A DNA stretch of 64,000 bases from an uncultured Sphingomonas sp. (lineage in GTDB: Bacteria > Pseudomonadota > Alphaproteobacteria > Sphingomonadales > Sphingomonadaceae). Below the pieces are notes generated by a model, which did not search any database, had not been told where the DNA came from, and saw nothing but the letters and a program-made list of their open reading frames with translations. Location of the stretch: NCBI RefSeq assembly GCF_936927845.1, contig NZ_CAKZHV010000032.1, positions 1 through 64,000 on the forward strand, in the 5' to 3' direction. A program made the translations under genes and the position numbers. Shown piece after piece: positions 35,200 to 44,401 of this stretch. Each line of letters begins with the position of its first letter. Position 1 is the stretch's first letter.

Positions 35200-36901
35200 G
35201 CGTCTCCGCTCGCGCGCCGGGATGAGTGACAGCGCCCTTGTAGGCAGGACCGACGTTCTGAGCATAACGCCACAATGCGCCCGAGCCATAGTCGTTGCGC
35301 CGCGCCTGCCAGCGCGCGCGGCGATCAGCGAGCACGTCGTCGGCGACGGCGAGGTCGATCGTGCCCGCCTCGGCGTCGATGCGGATGGTGTCGCCATCCT
35401 CGACCAGCGCAATCGGGCCACCGTCCGCCGCCTCGGGCCCCACATGGCCGATGCAGAAGCCGCGCGTCGCGCCCGAGAAGCGCCCGTCGGTGATCAGCGC
35501 GACCTTCTCGCCCATGCCGAGCCCGTAGAGCGCGGCCGTGGTCGACAGCATCTCGCGCATGCCCGGACCGCCTTTTGGCCCTTCGTAGCGGATGACAACG
35601 ACCTCGCCCTCGCGGATCGCGCGCGCCTCGACCGCGGCGAAGGCGTCCTCCTCGCAGTCGAAGCAGCGCGCCGGACCTTCGAACTGCAACCGGTGCATGC
35701 CGGCGACCTTCACGATCGCACCATCGGGAGCGAGTGTGCCGCGCAGGCCGACGACGCCGCCGGTCGGGGTGATCGGCGCGCGCGCGTCGTAGATCACCTT
35801 CTGATCGGGGTTCCACGTCACCTGCTCGATGTTCTCGGCGAGCGTTCGGCCGGTGACGGTCAGGCAGTCACCGTGGAGCAATCCTTCCGCCAGCAACGTC
35901 TTCATCAGCATGTAGACCCCGCCCGCCTCGTACATGTCCTTGGCCACATATCGGCCGCCGGGTTTCAGGTCGGCGATGTAGGGTGTCGTCTTGAAGATCT
36001 CGGCGACGTCGAACAGGTCGAAATCGATCCCCGCCTCGTGTGCCATCGCGGGCAGGTGCAGCGCGCCATTGGTCGACCCGCCAGTGGCCGCGACGATACG
36101 CGCGGCATTCTCGAACGCCTCGCGCGTGCAGATGTCGCGTGGGCGGATGTGGGCGGCGAGCAACTCCATCACCTGCGCGCCGGCCGCGACTGCAATCTGC
36201 TCGCGTGAGGTGTAAGGAGCTGGCACCATGTTGCTGTTCGGCAACGACAATCCGATCGCCTCGCCGACGCAGGCCATCGTGTTGGCGGTATACTGCCCGC
36301 CGCATGCGCCATGACCGGGACACGCTACCTTCTCGAGCGCGTGCACTTCGCTGATCGGGCAGGTACCCGCGGCATAGCGGCCGACGACCTCGAACACGTC
36401 GACGACGGTCACGTCGCGGTCCTCGAACCGGCCGGGCAGGATCGACCCGCCATAGACGAAGATCGAGGGCACGTTGAGCCGGAGCATCGCCATCATCATG
36501 CCGGGCAGCGACTTGTCGCAGCCCGCGAAGCCGACGAGCGCGTCATAGCAGTGGCCGCGTACGGAGAGTTCGACCGAGTCGGCGATCACCTCGCGGCTGA
36601 CCAGGCTCGACTTCATGCCTTGGTGGCCCATCGCGATCCCGTCGGTGACGGTGATGGTGTTGAAACGGCGCGGCATGCCCCCGCCCTGCTCCACGCCGCG
36701 CCGCGCCGCATCGGCCTGCGCATCGAGCGTGGTGTTGCACGGCGCGCTGTCGTTGCCGGCGGACGCGAGCGCCACGAAGGGACGTGCGATCTCCTCCTCG
36801 GAGAGACCCATCGCGTAATAATAGCTGCGGTGCGGCGCGCGCCCGGGACCGACCGAGACGTGGCGGCTCGGCAGGCGGTTCTTGTCGAAACGGGTGGTCA
36901 T
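35180..36901 (-). CDS. ilvD: Dihydroxy-acid dehydratase
   Basis: Third common step of branched-chain amino acid synthesis. The 573-residue Fe-S enzyme shows GNDSAPCNTTLD, GCDKSLPGMMMAM and ACPGHGACGGQYTANTM, supplying the three cluster cysteines, and TDGRFSGATRGFCIGHV near the C-terminus. Three conserved cysteines suggest a [2Fe-2S] form. The ATG at 36901 gives MTTRFDKNR; a TTG nine codons earlier is open. Sugar-acid dehydratases of the same family are a less likely alternative. Confidence 0.94.
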   Translation of the reverse strand: MTTRFDKNRLPSRHVSVGPGRAPHRSYYYAMGLSEEEIARPFVALASAGNDSAPCNTTLDAQADAARRGVEQGGGMPRRFNTITVTDGIAMGHQGMKSSLVSREVIADSVELSVRGHCYDALVGFAGCDKSLPGMMMAMLRLNVPSIFVYGGSILPGRFEDRDVTVVDVFEVVGRYAAGTCPISEVHALEKVACPGHGACGGQYTANTMACVGEAIGLSLPNSNMVPAPYTSREQIAVAAGAQVMELLAAHIRPRDICTREAFENAARIVAATGGSTNGALHLPAMAHEAGIDFDLFDVAEIFKTTPYIADLKPGGRYVAKDMYEAGGVYMLMKTLLAEGLLHGDCLTVTGRTLAENIEQVTWNPDQKVIYDARAPITPTGGVVGLRGTLAPDGAIVKVAGMHRLQFEGPARCFDCEEDAFAAVEARAIREGEVVVIRYEGPKGGPGMREMLSTTAALYGLGMGEKVALITDGRFSGATRGFCIGHVGPEAADGGPIALVEDGDTIRIDAEAGTIDLAVADDVLADRRARWQARRNDYGSGALWRYAQNVGPAYKGAVTHPGARAETHVYADI

Positions 36902-36991
36902 GTCGCGCGCTATGCTGCGCGTGCGCAAGCTATGGCAAGGCTAGAAGCAGCCGATTGTCAGAAAAGATCGCGCAAACCCCTCAGCAGCCGA

Positions 36992-37339
36992 TCAGCCGAG
37001 CTGCGCGAGCGCCTGCTGGACACCTTCCATCGTGTAGGGCTTGGGCAGCATCGGACGATCGCGGTATTCGGGCGCGATGTCCTCGCCGCCGCCGCCACTC
37101 GCGAAGACGAACGGGATGTTCTTTGCCGCCAGCGCCTCGGCGATGGCGAAGCTCTTCTCGCCGCCGCGCAGGTTGACGTCGAGGATCGCGGCATCGAGTG
37201 CGCCTTCCGCCACCATCGGCAGCGCCGCCGCCACGCTGTCGGCGGTGCCGGCATGCTGGCGATCGAGTGCGTCGAGGAAGTCCTCTAGCATCATCGCGAT
37301 CAGCGGTTCGTCTTCGACCAGGAGCACGCGCATCGTCAT
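36992..37339 (-). CDS. Single-domain response regulator, FAT GUY-like
   Basis: A stand-alone receiver of 115 residues with no output domain. Acidic pocket VEDEP, phospho-acceptor Asp54 (AAILDVNL) and conserved Lys100 (MLPKPY) are present. The stretch IPFVFASGGGGE resembles the PFxFATGY motif of the FAT GUY receivers, which in sphingomonads take part in the general stress response. It lies 63 bases downstream of cckA on the same strand, so CckA or a stress kinase may be its partner. The partner is an inference. Confidence 0.85.
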   Translation of the reverse strand: MTMRVLLVEDEPLIAMMLEDFLDALDRQHAGTADSVAAALPMVAEGALDAAILDVNLRGGEKSFAIAEALAAKNIPFVFASGGGGEDIAPEYRDRPMLPKPYTMEGVQQALAQLG

Positions 37340-37402
37340 CCCGCCCCGCAATAACGCGCGTGCCGGGGAGCGCAACCTCGGGTGCCGACGACTTGATCCA
37401 CG

Positions 37403-39784
37403 TCAACCATTCGCCAGCGCGTCGCGCGCCGCCTCGGCGAGCTGCTGAACCGAGAAGGGTTTGGGCAGGAAGGCGACGTGGTCGAGGTCAATCGAGCGCC
37501 GCAATTGTTCCTCGGCATAGCCCGACATGAACAGGATCGGGATATCGGGGTAACGCTGCCGCACCGCACGCGCGAGCGTCGGACCGTCCATCACCGGCAT
37601 CATCACGTCCGACACGATCAGGTTCGGTCGATCGGCGGTATCGAGCAGTTCGAGCGCGGCCTCGCCGTGATCCGCGGCGAGCACCGTATAGCCCTGCCGC
37701 GTCAGCGCGCGCTCGGCAATGGCGCGGACCATGTCCTCGTCCTCGACCAGCAGGATGGTGCCGCTACCCCAGGTGTCGGTCGGCTTGGCACGCGTCGGCG
37801 CCCGCGGCGCGGCGCTCTCCTCACCCGCGGCATGGACTGGGAAATAGATGGTGAAGGTCGCGCCCTGGCCGGGGCGCGAATCGGCGAAGATATACCCGCC
37901 GGATTGCTTGACGATGCCGTAAACCGTTGAAAGGCCGAGCCCGGTACCCTTGCCGACCTCCTTGGTGGTGAAGAACGGCTCAAAGATCTTCGGCAGCACC
38001 TCGGGCGGAATGCCGGTGCCGGTGTCGGTGATCTCGAGCGCGGTGTAATCGCCCAGCGGCATGATGTCGGTACCGCGCGCGCGCAGTTCGGCGATCGTCG
38101 CGGCGCGCGTCTGGATCGTGACGCGTCCGGCACCGCCGGTCGCACTTGCGCCCTTGGCGAGCATCGCGTCGCGCGCGTTGACCGCGAGGTTGACGACGAC
38201 CTGTTCGAGCTGGCCCGGATCGGCGCGCACCGCGCCGAGATCGCGGCCGTGCTTGACCTCGAGCACCACCGTCTCGCCGAGCAGCCGGCGCAGCAGCGTC
38301 GACACTTCCGACACCACGTCGGGCAGTTGCAGCACCTGCGGGCGAAGCGTCTGCTGGCGCGAGAAGGCGAGCAATTGCCGCGTCAGGCTGGCAGCGCGGT
38401 TCGAATTGGCGCGAATCTGCTGGATGTCGTCGTAATCGCTGTCGCCGGGCGAATGGCGCATCAGCATCAGGTCGCAGTGGCCGATGATCGCGGTCAGGAT
38501 GTTGTTGAAATCATGCGCGACGCCGCCCGCTAACTGGCCGACCGCCTGCATCTTGGTCGCCTGCGCCACCTCGCGCTTGAGCCGATTCTCCTCGCCATTT
38601 TCCTTGAACGACAGCAGCACCGAGGCGCCGCCGAAGCCGCGCGTCGCCGCGATCGACAGCGCGACGGGTTCGTCCGGATGATCCTTCAGGCGGATCGCGA
38701 GATCGGCCGATTGCGCGCCGCCGGTGGTGAAACGGCGCACCGCGTCGGCGACCGCGGCCTTGTCCTCGCGGACCACCAGGTCGCCGGGATAGAGCGGCGG
38801 CGCGGCGGGCTCGACACCGGCCATGCGCGCGAACGCGGCGTTCATGGCGATGAAGCGCCCTTCGCGGTCCACGAGCGCGAGGCCGAAGGGGATCACCGAC
38901 AACAGGGTCTGCACGTCGTGCGGGTCGCCGACCGCGGGCGCGGTGCCGAGATCGTCGACCAGCGCGACGAGCACGGGCGACTGATCGCCGCTGCTGAGCG
39001 CGACCTGGAGCAGGCGCAGCGGCCCTGCTTCCTCGTCACGGGCGAAATGAACGGTCCCATGCGCGTCGCCGACGAGCAATTGCGCGAGGTCCTGTCCCGC
39101 AATCGGTGCATTGGGCTGGCCGAGCGCGCGCGCGCAGAGCACACGATTGCCCGCGATCACCTCGCCGGACGGAGTCATCAGCGCGGCCATGATCCCCGCC
39201 GCGCCGAGCCGATCGCCCAGAGCGCCGTCGATCTCGCGCGCCAGGCCGTCCACCGTGTCGACCGCGCGCTGCCCGGCGAAGCGCCAGACGAGGTGATCGC
39301 CCGCATGCCCCGAGCGCGTCACCTCAACCGACAGCGGCGCACCGGCGACCTCGATCCGCGCGAGCACCGCCTGCCCGTCGCGCCACGCGTCGCGCCCGGC
39401 GGCGGTCAATCGCGCGAGGTCGGCGTCGGACACGGCGAGCGCGGGTGGCGTCGGGAACCCGCCGCACAACGTCTCATACACCGGGTTGGCGCAGACGAGA
39501 TGCCCGTCCCGTCCCGTGACTGCCACTGCGTCGGCATTGGCGCCCGCCAGCGCGGCGGCCAGCGACCAGTCAGGGGTCGGCTCTGGCGCAGGCGTTTTCG
39601 CGAATGCCACCCGCAAGCCGATCGCGACGCCCGCGATCACCACCGTCGCGGCCACGAAGCCCGCCGCGACGATGACGCTGCCGATCATCCACAGCACCAC
39701 CCCGCCCGCGATTGCCCCGGCGGCAAGCGCGATCAGCAGCCCGGCGCGTGGGCCGCTCGTTGTTCCTGTTCCCCCCAGCCGCAT
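37403..39784 (-). CDS. cckA: Hybrid histidine kinase CckA
   Basis: CckA phosphorylates ChpT, which passes phosphate to CtrA and CpdR in cell-cycle control. The 793-residue protein has two N-terminal transmembrane helices (about 13-33 and 37-60), PAS-like segments (about 80-400), phospho-accepting His424 in GGVAHDFNNILTAIIGH, an ATPase domain (NLAVNARDAM; GKGTGLGLSTVYGIVKQSGG) and a C-terminal receiver from about residue 670 with Asp in LIVSDVMMPVMDG. The domain order matches CckA. A small receiver follows. Confidence 0.93.
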   Translation of the reverse strand: MRLGGTGTTSGPRAGLLIALAAGAIAGGVVLWMIGSVIVAAGFVAATVVIAGVAIGLRVAFAKTPAPEPTPDWSLAAALAGANADAVAVTGRDGHLVCANPVYETLCGGFPTPPALAVSDADLARLTAAGRDAWRDGQAVLARIEVAGAPLSVEVTRSGHAGDHLVWRFAGQRAVDTVDGLAREIDGALGDRLGAAGIMAALMTPSGEVIAGNRVLCARALGQPNAPIAGQDLAQLLVGDAHGTVHFARDEEAGPLRLLQVALSSGDQSPVLVALVDDLGTAPAVGDPHDVQTLLSVIPFGLALVDREGRFIAMNAAFARMAGVEPAAPPLYPGDLVVREDKAAVADAVRRFTTGGAQSADLAIRLKDHPDEPVALSIAATRGFGGASVLLSFKENGEENRLKREVAQATKMQAVGQLAGGVAHDFNNILTAIIGHCDLMLMRHSPGDSDYDDIQQIRANSNRAASLTRQLLAFSRQQTLRPQVLQLPDVVSEVSTLLRRLLGETVVLEVKHGRDLGAVRADPGQLEQVVVNLAVNARDAMLAKGASATGGAGRVTIQTRAATIAELRARGTDIMPLGDYTALEITDTGTGIPPEVLPKIFEPFFTTKEVGKGTGLGLSTVYGIVKQSGGYIFADSRPGQGATFTIYFPVHAAGEESAAPRAPTRAKPTDTWGSGTILLVEDEDMVRAIAERALTRQGYTVLAADHGEAALELLDTADRPNLIVSDVMMPVMDGPTLARAVRQRYPDIPILFMSGYAEEQLRRSIDLDHVAFLPKPFSVQQLAEAARDALANG

Positions 39785-39797
39785 CGACGCGAGATCG

Positions 39798-41849
39798 TCA
39801 CCAGATCTTCACGCGCGCATCGGGCGCCAGGTAGAGCTTGTCGCCCGGCTTCGGCTGGAACGCCGCATACCACGGGGCCATGTTGCGGACGATGTCGGTG
39901 CGCTGCTGCGACGGCGCGTGCGGATCGGTCAGCAGCCGCTGGCGCAGGTTCGCCTCGCGGTAATTGCGCCGCCACACCTGCGCCCAGCCGAGATAGAAAC
40001 GCTGATCGGCAGTGTAGCCGCCCAGCACCGGCGCGGGTTTGCCGCCGAGCGAGGCGTGATAGGCATCATAGGCCGCCGACAGGCCCGCCAGATCGGCCGA
40101 GTTCTCGCCCAGCGTCAGCGCGCCCTTCACGCGCATGCCGGGCAGCGGTTCATAGGCGTCATATTGATCGACGAGACGCTGGCTGAGTGCATTGAAGCGC
40201 TGCACGTCGGTGTCGGTCCACCACTGCGTCAGCCGGCCGTGCGCGTCGTATTTCGCACCCTGATCATCGAAATGATGGCTCATCTCGTGGCCGATGACGG
40301 CGCCGATGCCGCCATAGTTGATCGCGGGATCGGCCTTCGGGTCGAAGAACGGCGGCTGCAGGATCGCGGCTGGGAAGGTAATCGCGACCAAGCCGAAGTT
40401 CGCCTGCGCGTTGACCGTCATCGGGGTCATACCCCATTCCCAGCGATAGATCGGGCGGCCGAGCTTGGTCACGTTATAGTCGTGGCGCCACTGGTTTGCG
40501 CGCAGGCTGTTGCCGAACGCGTCGCCCGCCTTGATCGTCAGCGCGGAATAATTGCGCCATTTGTCGGGATAGCCGATCCGGGGCGTGAAGGCGGCGAGCT
40601 TCGCGTGTGCCTTCACCTTGGTTTCGGGCGCCATCCAGGTCAGCGTGTCGATGCGGCGGTTCATCGCCTGGATGACGTTCCTGACCAACTGGTCCGCCGA
40701 CGCCTTCGTCTCGGGCGGAAAGTAGCGTGCGACATAAACCTTGCCGACCTCGTCGGCGAGTGCGGCGCTGGTGAAGTCGACGCTGCGCTTCCACCGCTCC
40801 TGCTGCTGCGGCGTGCCGCTCAGAACGGTGCCGTAGAAGGCGAAATTCTCGGCGTCGAAGGCGCGCGGCAGCACGTCGGCGAAGCCGTCGAGGCTGCGCA
40901 CCAGCAACTGGTCGCGCAGCACCGCGATCGGTGCGGCGCCGATCTCCTGCGCGATGCCGGTGATCGCGGTCGGCTGCGCGACGATCAGCGTGTCGGCCGC
41001 GGTCTTGTTGGCGCGCATGAAGGTCGCGAAGTCGAACCCGGGCGCCGATTGCTGCAACTGCGCCAACGTCATCTTGTTGTAGGTCTTGTCGGCATCACGG
41101 CTGTCGATGCGCGTCCAGCTGGCCCGGGCGATCTGCGTCTCGAACGCAACCAGCGCAGCGGCGCGCGCCTCCGCATTCGGCTCCCCCGCCAGCGTCAGCA
41201 GCCGCGCGAGATGCGCCTGGTACGCCGCCTTGGTCTGCGCGAGCTTGGCGTCGGTGCTGAGGTAATAATCGCGGTCGGGCATGCCGAGCCCGGCCTGCGA
41301 TACATTGACCGCGTAGGTGTCGGGGTCTTTGTCGTCCTGCCCGACGTACACACCGAAGGGAATGTCGACGCCGTTGCGGTCGGCCTCCGCGAGCAACGCG
41401 GCATAGCCCGCCTTGTCGACCGCCTTGATCTTGGCGAGCCACGGCTGGATTGGCGCGAGCCCGGTGCGGTCGATCGCACCGGTGTCGAGATAGGTGGCAT
41501 AGGCCTGACCGATCTTCGAGCCACGATCGCCGTGCGCCGCCTCGAGCAGTCCGCGCGTCCGCTCACGCGAAAGGTCGGCCAGGACCGAGAACGCGCCGTA
41601 ATTGGCCTCGTCGGCCGGGATCTGCGTCGTCTTCGCCCAGGTGCCGTTGGCGTAATCGTAGAAGTCGTCGCCCGGCTTGACCGAGCGGTCCATGCCCGCG
41701 GTGTCGAAGCCGAACGTGCCGTAGCGCGGACCCGCGCGGGAGATCTCGTCCGTCTTGGCGGTTGGCTGCTGCGCCGCCGTCTGAGCAACGAGCGCCGCGG
41801 GGATCAGCGCGGCGACGGAGAGTGCAGGAAACAGGATCGAACGACGCAT
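39798..41849 (-). CDS. M13-family zinc metallopeptidase (neprilysin-like)
   Basis: A secreted or periplasmic endopeptidase of 683 residues with a signal peptide (RRSILFPALSVAALIPAALVAQ). The M13 signatures are in the C-terminal part: the zinc site VIGHEMSHHFDDQG and GENSADLAGL. The N-terminal DDFYDYANGTWAK pattern is also typical. ATG 41849 is preferred over a TTG two codons earlier. It lies 13 bases upstream of cckA on the same strand. Confidence 0.93.
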   Translation of the reverse strand: MRRSILFPALSVAALIPAALVAQTAAQQPTAKTDEISRAGPRYGTFGFDTAGMDRSVKPGDDFYDYANGTWAKTTQIPADEANYGAFSVLADLSRERTRGLLEAAHGDRGSKIGQAYATYLDTGAIDRTGLAPIQPWLAKIKAVDKAGYAALLAEADRNGVDIPFGVYVGQDDKDPDTYAVNVSQAGLGMPDRDYYLSTDAKLAQTKAAYQAHLARLLTLAGEPNAEARAAALVAFETQIARASWTRIDSRDADKTYNKMTLAQLQQSAPGFDFATFMRANKTAADTLIVAQPTAITGIAQEIGAAPIAVLRDQLLVRSLDGFADVLPRAFDAENFAFYGTVLSGTPQQQERWKRSVDFTSAALADEVGKVYVARYFPPETKASADQLVRNVIQAMNRRIDTLTWMAPETKVKAHAKLAAFTPRIGYPDKWRNYSALTIKAGDAFGNSLRANQWRHDYNVTKLGRPIYRWEWGMTPMTVNAQANFGLVAITFPAAILQPPFFDPKADPAINYGGIGAVIGHEMSHHFDDQGAKYDAHGRLTQWWTDTDVQRFNALSQRLVDQYDAYEPLPGMRVKGALTLGENSADLAGLSAAYDAYHASLGGKPAPVLGGYTADQRFYLGWAQVWRRNYREANLRQRLLTDPHAPSQQRTDIVRNMAPWYAAFQPKPGDKLYLAPDARVKIW

Positions 41850-41958
41850 GAACAATCACCCGTACGAGGAATGATCATTCCTTAGGCGGCGCCGCGGAAG
41901 CGCGCCAGCCTGCCGATGACGCTTATCCCAGCGGTCGATCACCCGCCGGAACGAACCG

Positions 41959-42507
41959 TCAATCGTGCTGGTGCCGGTGGCGCCACTTGCGCGCGATCCA
42001 CGAGCGCCAGCCAAGCGCCGCCAGCGCGTAGCCCAGCAACGCGCAGACAGTGGTGATCAACAGCAGCCCGAGCACCAGCGGCGGACCAGCGTTCCAGAGC
42101 CACTGCAGCCAGCCGGTCGCCGCCTCCGTCACCGGCTGCGCCACTGCGGGCGCGTTGGTGCGCAGCAGCCACGCGCCGATCTGATAGGCGGCGAACAGGA
42201 TGAACGGCGTCGTCAGCGGGTTGGTGATGAAGGTGGTGAGCGCGGCGACCGGCACGTTGGCGCGGAACGGCAGCGCGATCAGCGCGGCGATCGCGATCTG
42301 TCCGACGGGAAACAGGATGCCCGCGACCATGCCGAGGGCGACGCCGCGCGGCACCGAACGGCGCGTGAACCGCCACAATTCGGGCGCGAGCACACGGTGC
42401 GCGACCGGGCGGAGCAGCCGGCTCTTCTCCATCGATTCGCGCGTCGGCAGGTTGCGCCTGCTCCACGCCGCAAACCGGTCCCACGCCGTCATCGGCCGAG
42501 ACGCCAT
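41959..42507 (-). CDS. DUF2062 membrane protein
   Basis: A 182-residue protein with the DUF2062 pattern: a basic N-terminus, SVPRGVALGMVAGILFPVGQ, then FRANVPVAALTTFITNPLTTP, and three or four hydrophobic spans ending in a His-rich tail (RHRHQHD). Function unknown; homologues are commonly found as inner-membrane proteins beside various genes. Its ATG shares one base with the smpB stop. Confidence 0.88.
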   Translation of the reverse strand: MASRPMTAWDRFAAWSRRNLPTRESMEKSRLLRPVAHRVLAPELWRFTRRSVPRGVALGMVAGILFPVGQIAIAALIALPFRANVPVAALTTFITNPLTTPFILFAAYQIGAWLLRTNAPAVAQPVTEAATGWLQWLWNAGPPLVLGLLLITTVCALLGYALAALGWRSWIARKWRHRHQHD

Positions 42508-42989
42508 CAGCCGTGGTCGCGCATGATGCGGCCGGCGTCGCGCTTCCACTCGCGCTCCTTGATGTGTTCGCGCTTGTCGTGCGCTTTCCTGCCCTTCGCC
42601 AACGCCAGCTCCACCTTCGCCCGCCCCTGCCCGTTGAAATAAACGGTCAGCGGGACCAGCGTCATGCCCTCGCGCGCGACCGCGCCGTGCAGCTTGTTAA
42701 TCTCGCGCTCGTGAAGCAGGAGTTTACGCGGGCGCTTGGCCTCGTGGTTGAAGCGGTTGCCGTGGCTGAATTCGGGCACGTTGGAATTGACCAGCCACAC
42801 CTCGTCGCCGCGCACCTCGGCGTAGCTTTCCGCGATCGACCCTTCGCCGAAGCGGAGCGATTTCACCTCGGTGCCGGTCAGGACGATGCCGGCTTCGTAC
42901 ACGGTATCGACCGCGTAATCGAACCGCGCGCGGCGGTTTTCGGCGACGATCTTCTTTTTGTCGAAGGTGGCAGGCTTGGGACGCGACAT
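42507..42989 (-). CDS. smpB: SsrA-binding protein SmpB
   Basis: SmpB delivers tmRNA to stalled ribosomes. The 160-residue protein has the expected start (ATFDKKKIVAENRRARFDY), GIVLTGTEVKSLR, NVPEFSHGNRFNHEAKRPRK, and the basic C-terminal tail KGRKAHDKREHIKEREWKRD. Length normal. The tmRNA gene itself is not in the window. Confidence 0.97.
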   Translation of the reverse strand: MSRPKPATFDKKKIVAENRRARFDYAVDTVYEAGIVLTGTEVKSLRFGEGSIAESYAEVRGDEVWLVNSNVPEFSHGNRFNHEAKRPRKLLLHEREINKLHGAVAREGMTLVPLTVYFNGQGRAKVELALAKGRKAHDKREHIKEREWKRDAGRIMRDHG

Positions 42990-43070
42990 GGCCGCGATGT
43001 AGGCACACTGGCGGGCAGCGGCAAAGGGCGATCGTTACGATTGGGCGTGAGCCGGGGGCGATCCGCCCGA

Positions 43071-43376
43071 TCAGAACGGTCGTTTGAGCCGCAGCATGAT
43101 GCGGTTGGTGGCGACGCCGCCGACATTGCCCTGCTCGGTTTCCGCGCCAACGGTGTTGCCGCCGATGGTGGTCTGCGCCTTTGGCAGCGCCTGCGGATCG
43201 GACGAATACCGCTCCGGTGTCGCGCGAAGGCGGAACTGCTCCTGTCCGCGCCCGCACACGACCACGTCGGTGTCGCCCGGCTGCGCTTTCGGGCATTCGC
43301 GCGGCAGGATCGATCTGGGTTGCGGAAGGACCGGGCCCGCGACCGCGGCCTGGAGGAGCAGTGCCGCGATCATCAT
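43071..43376 (-). CDS. Small exported protein, unknown function
   Basis: A 101-residue protein with a short signal-like start (MMIAALLLQAAVAGP) and two cysteines (RECPKA, VVVCGRG). The motif DTDVVVCGRG is common in small exported proteins of sphingomonads. ATG 43376 has GGAGGCAAG in front. It stands alone between smpB and dapA. Confidence 0.72.
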   Translation of the reverse strand: MMIAALLLQAAVAGPVLPQPRSILPRECPKAQPGDTDVVVCGRGQEQFRLRATPERYSSDPQALPKAQTTIGGNTVGAETEQGNVGGVATNRIMLRLKRPF

Positions 43377-43425
43377 TCTTGCCTCCGGCGGGCGGGTTCC
43401 GTCTCATGGTTCCCGCCCGGCACCG

Positions 43426-44307
43426 TTACAGCCCCGCGTGGGCAAGACCGGCGTCGACCGCCGCCCGCGCCGCTTCGCCGGGCCACGTCATCGGCAACCG
43501 CAATCCGCGCGGGAAACCGGGTCGTGCCTTGCCCACCGCATATTTGACCGGGCCGGGCGAAGCATCGGTGAACAGCGACGTGTGAAGCGGGAACAGCCGG
43601 TCGTGGAGCGTGCGCGCCTTCGCGTAATCGCCGCCCGCGCACGCCGCCTGAAAGTCGGCGCACAACCGCGGCGCGACGTTCGCGCTGACCGAGATGCAGC
43701 CCGTACCCCCTGTCGCATTGAAGGCGAGTGCCAGATCGTCGTTGCCAGAGAGTTGGCAGAACCCGTCGCCCAGGCTCGCACGGTGTTGCGACACGCGCGT
43801 GATCACCCCGCTCGCGTCCTTCACCGCAACGAACACCTGAGGGAACGCCTGCACGATCCGCGTCAGCGTCTCGGGCAGGATGTCCGTCACCGTCCGCGCG
43901 GGCACGTTGTAGAGTACGATCGGCAGCGGTGCGTCCGCCCCCAGCGCCTCGAAATGGCGGAAGATGCCCTCCTGCCCCGGACGGTTGTAATAAGGCGGAA
44001 CCATCAGCGCAGCGTCGGCGCCGGCCTCCTTTGCGGCGATCAGATTGGCGCGCGCGACACGGGTATCGTTCGACCCCGCCCCCGCGATCACCGGCACGCG
44101 CCCGCGCGCCTGATCGGCGCAGACGCGGACGATTGCGAACTGCTCCTCCTTGGTCAGCGTCGCCGCCTCGCCGGTCGTGCCGCACGGCACCAGCGCCGAC
44201 GAACCCTCGGCAATCTGCCACTCAATGAAGTCGCGGTAGATTTGCTCGGCGAACGCACCATCATCGTCGAACGGTGTTACCAGCGCGGGGATCGAACCTG
44301 TGAACAT
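43426..44307 (-). CDS. dapA: 4-Hydroxy-tetrahydrodipicolinate synthase
   Basis: Makes the first committed intermediate of lysine and diaminopimelate synthesis from pyruvate and aspartate semialdehyde. The 293-residue protein has GTTGEAATLTKEE, Tyr133 in VLYNVPARTV, and the Schiff-base Lys163 in VAVKDASGV. It diverges from the lytic transglycosylase gene. DHDPS-superfamily members with other substrates exist, but the residues here fit DapA. Confidence 0.94.
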   Translation of the reverse strand: MFTGSIPALVTPFDDDGAFAEQIYRDFIEWQIAEGSSALVPCGTTGEAATLTKEEQFAIVRVCADQARGRVPVIAGAGSNDTRVARANLIAAKEAGADAALMVPPYYNRPGQEGIFRHFEALGADAPLPIVLYNVPARTVTDILPETLTRIVQAFPQVFVAVKDASGVITRVSQHRASLGDGFCQLSGNDDLALAFNATGGTGCISVSANVAPRLCADFQAACAGGDYAKARTLHDRLFPLHTSLFTDASPGPVKYAVGKARPGFPRGLRLPMTWPGEAARAAVDAGLAHAGL

Positions 44308-44401
44308 GGGGTAGACGCTCTCTCCGGCGCGGTGAAAATGTGAAGTCGTTCAGGACAGATACGGGTTGGATCGCTATCCTGTCCACCGATCTGGAATGGT
44401 G

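Noticed and set aside
39486..41885. 799-codon frame antisense to cckA and the M13 peptidase
   Set aside because: Spans two well-supported genes on the other strand, has no recognisable domain, and is His/Arg-rich like other antisense shadows.
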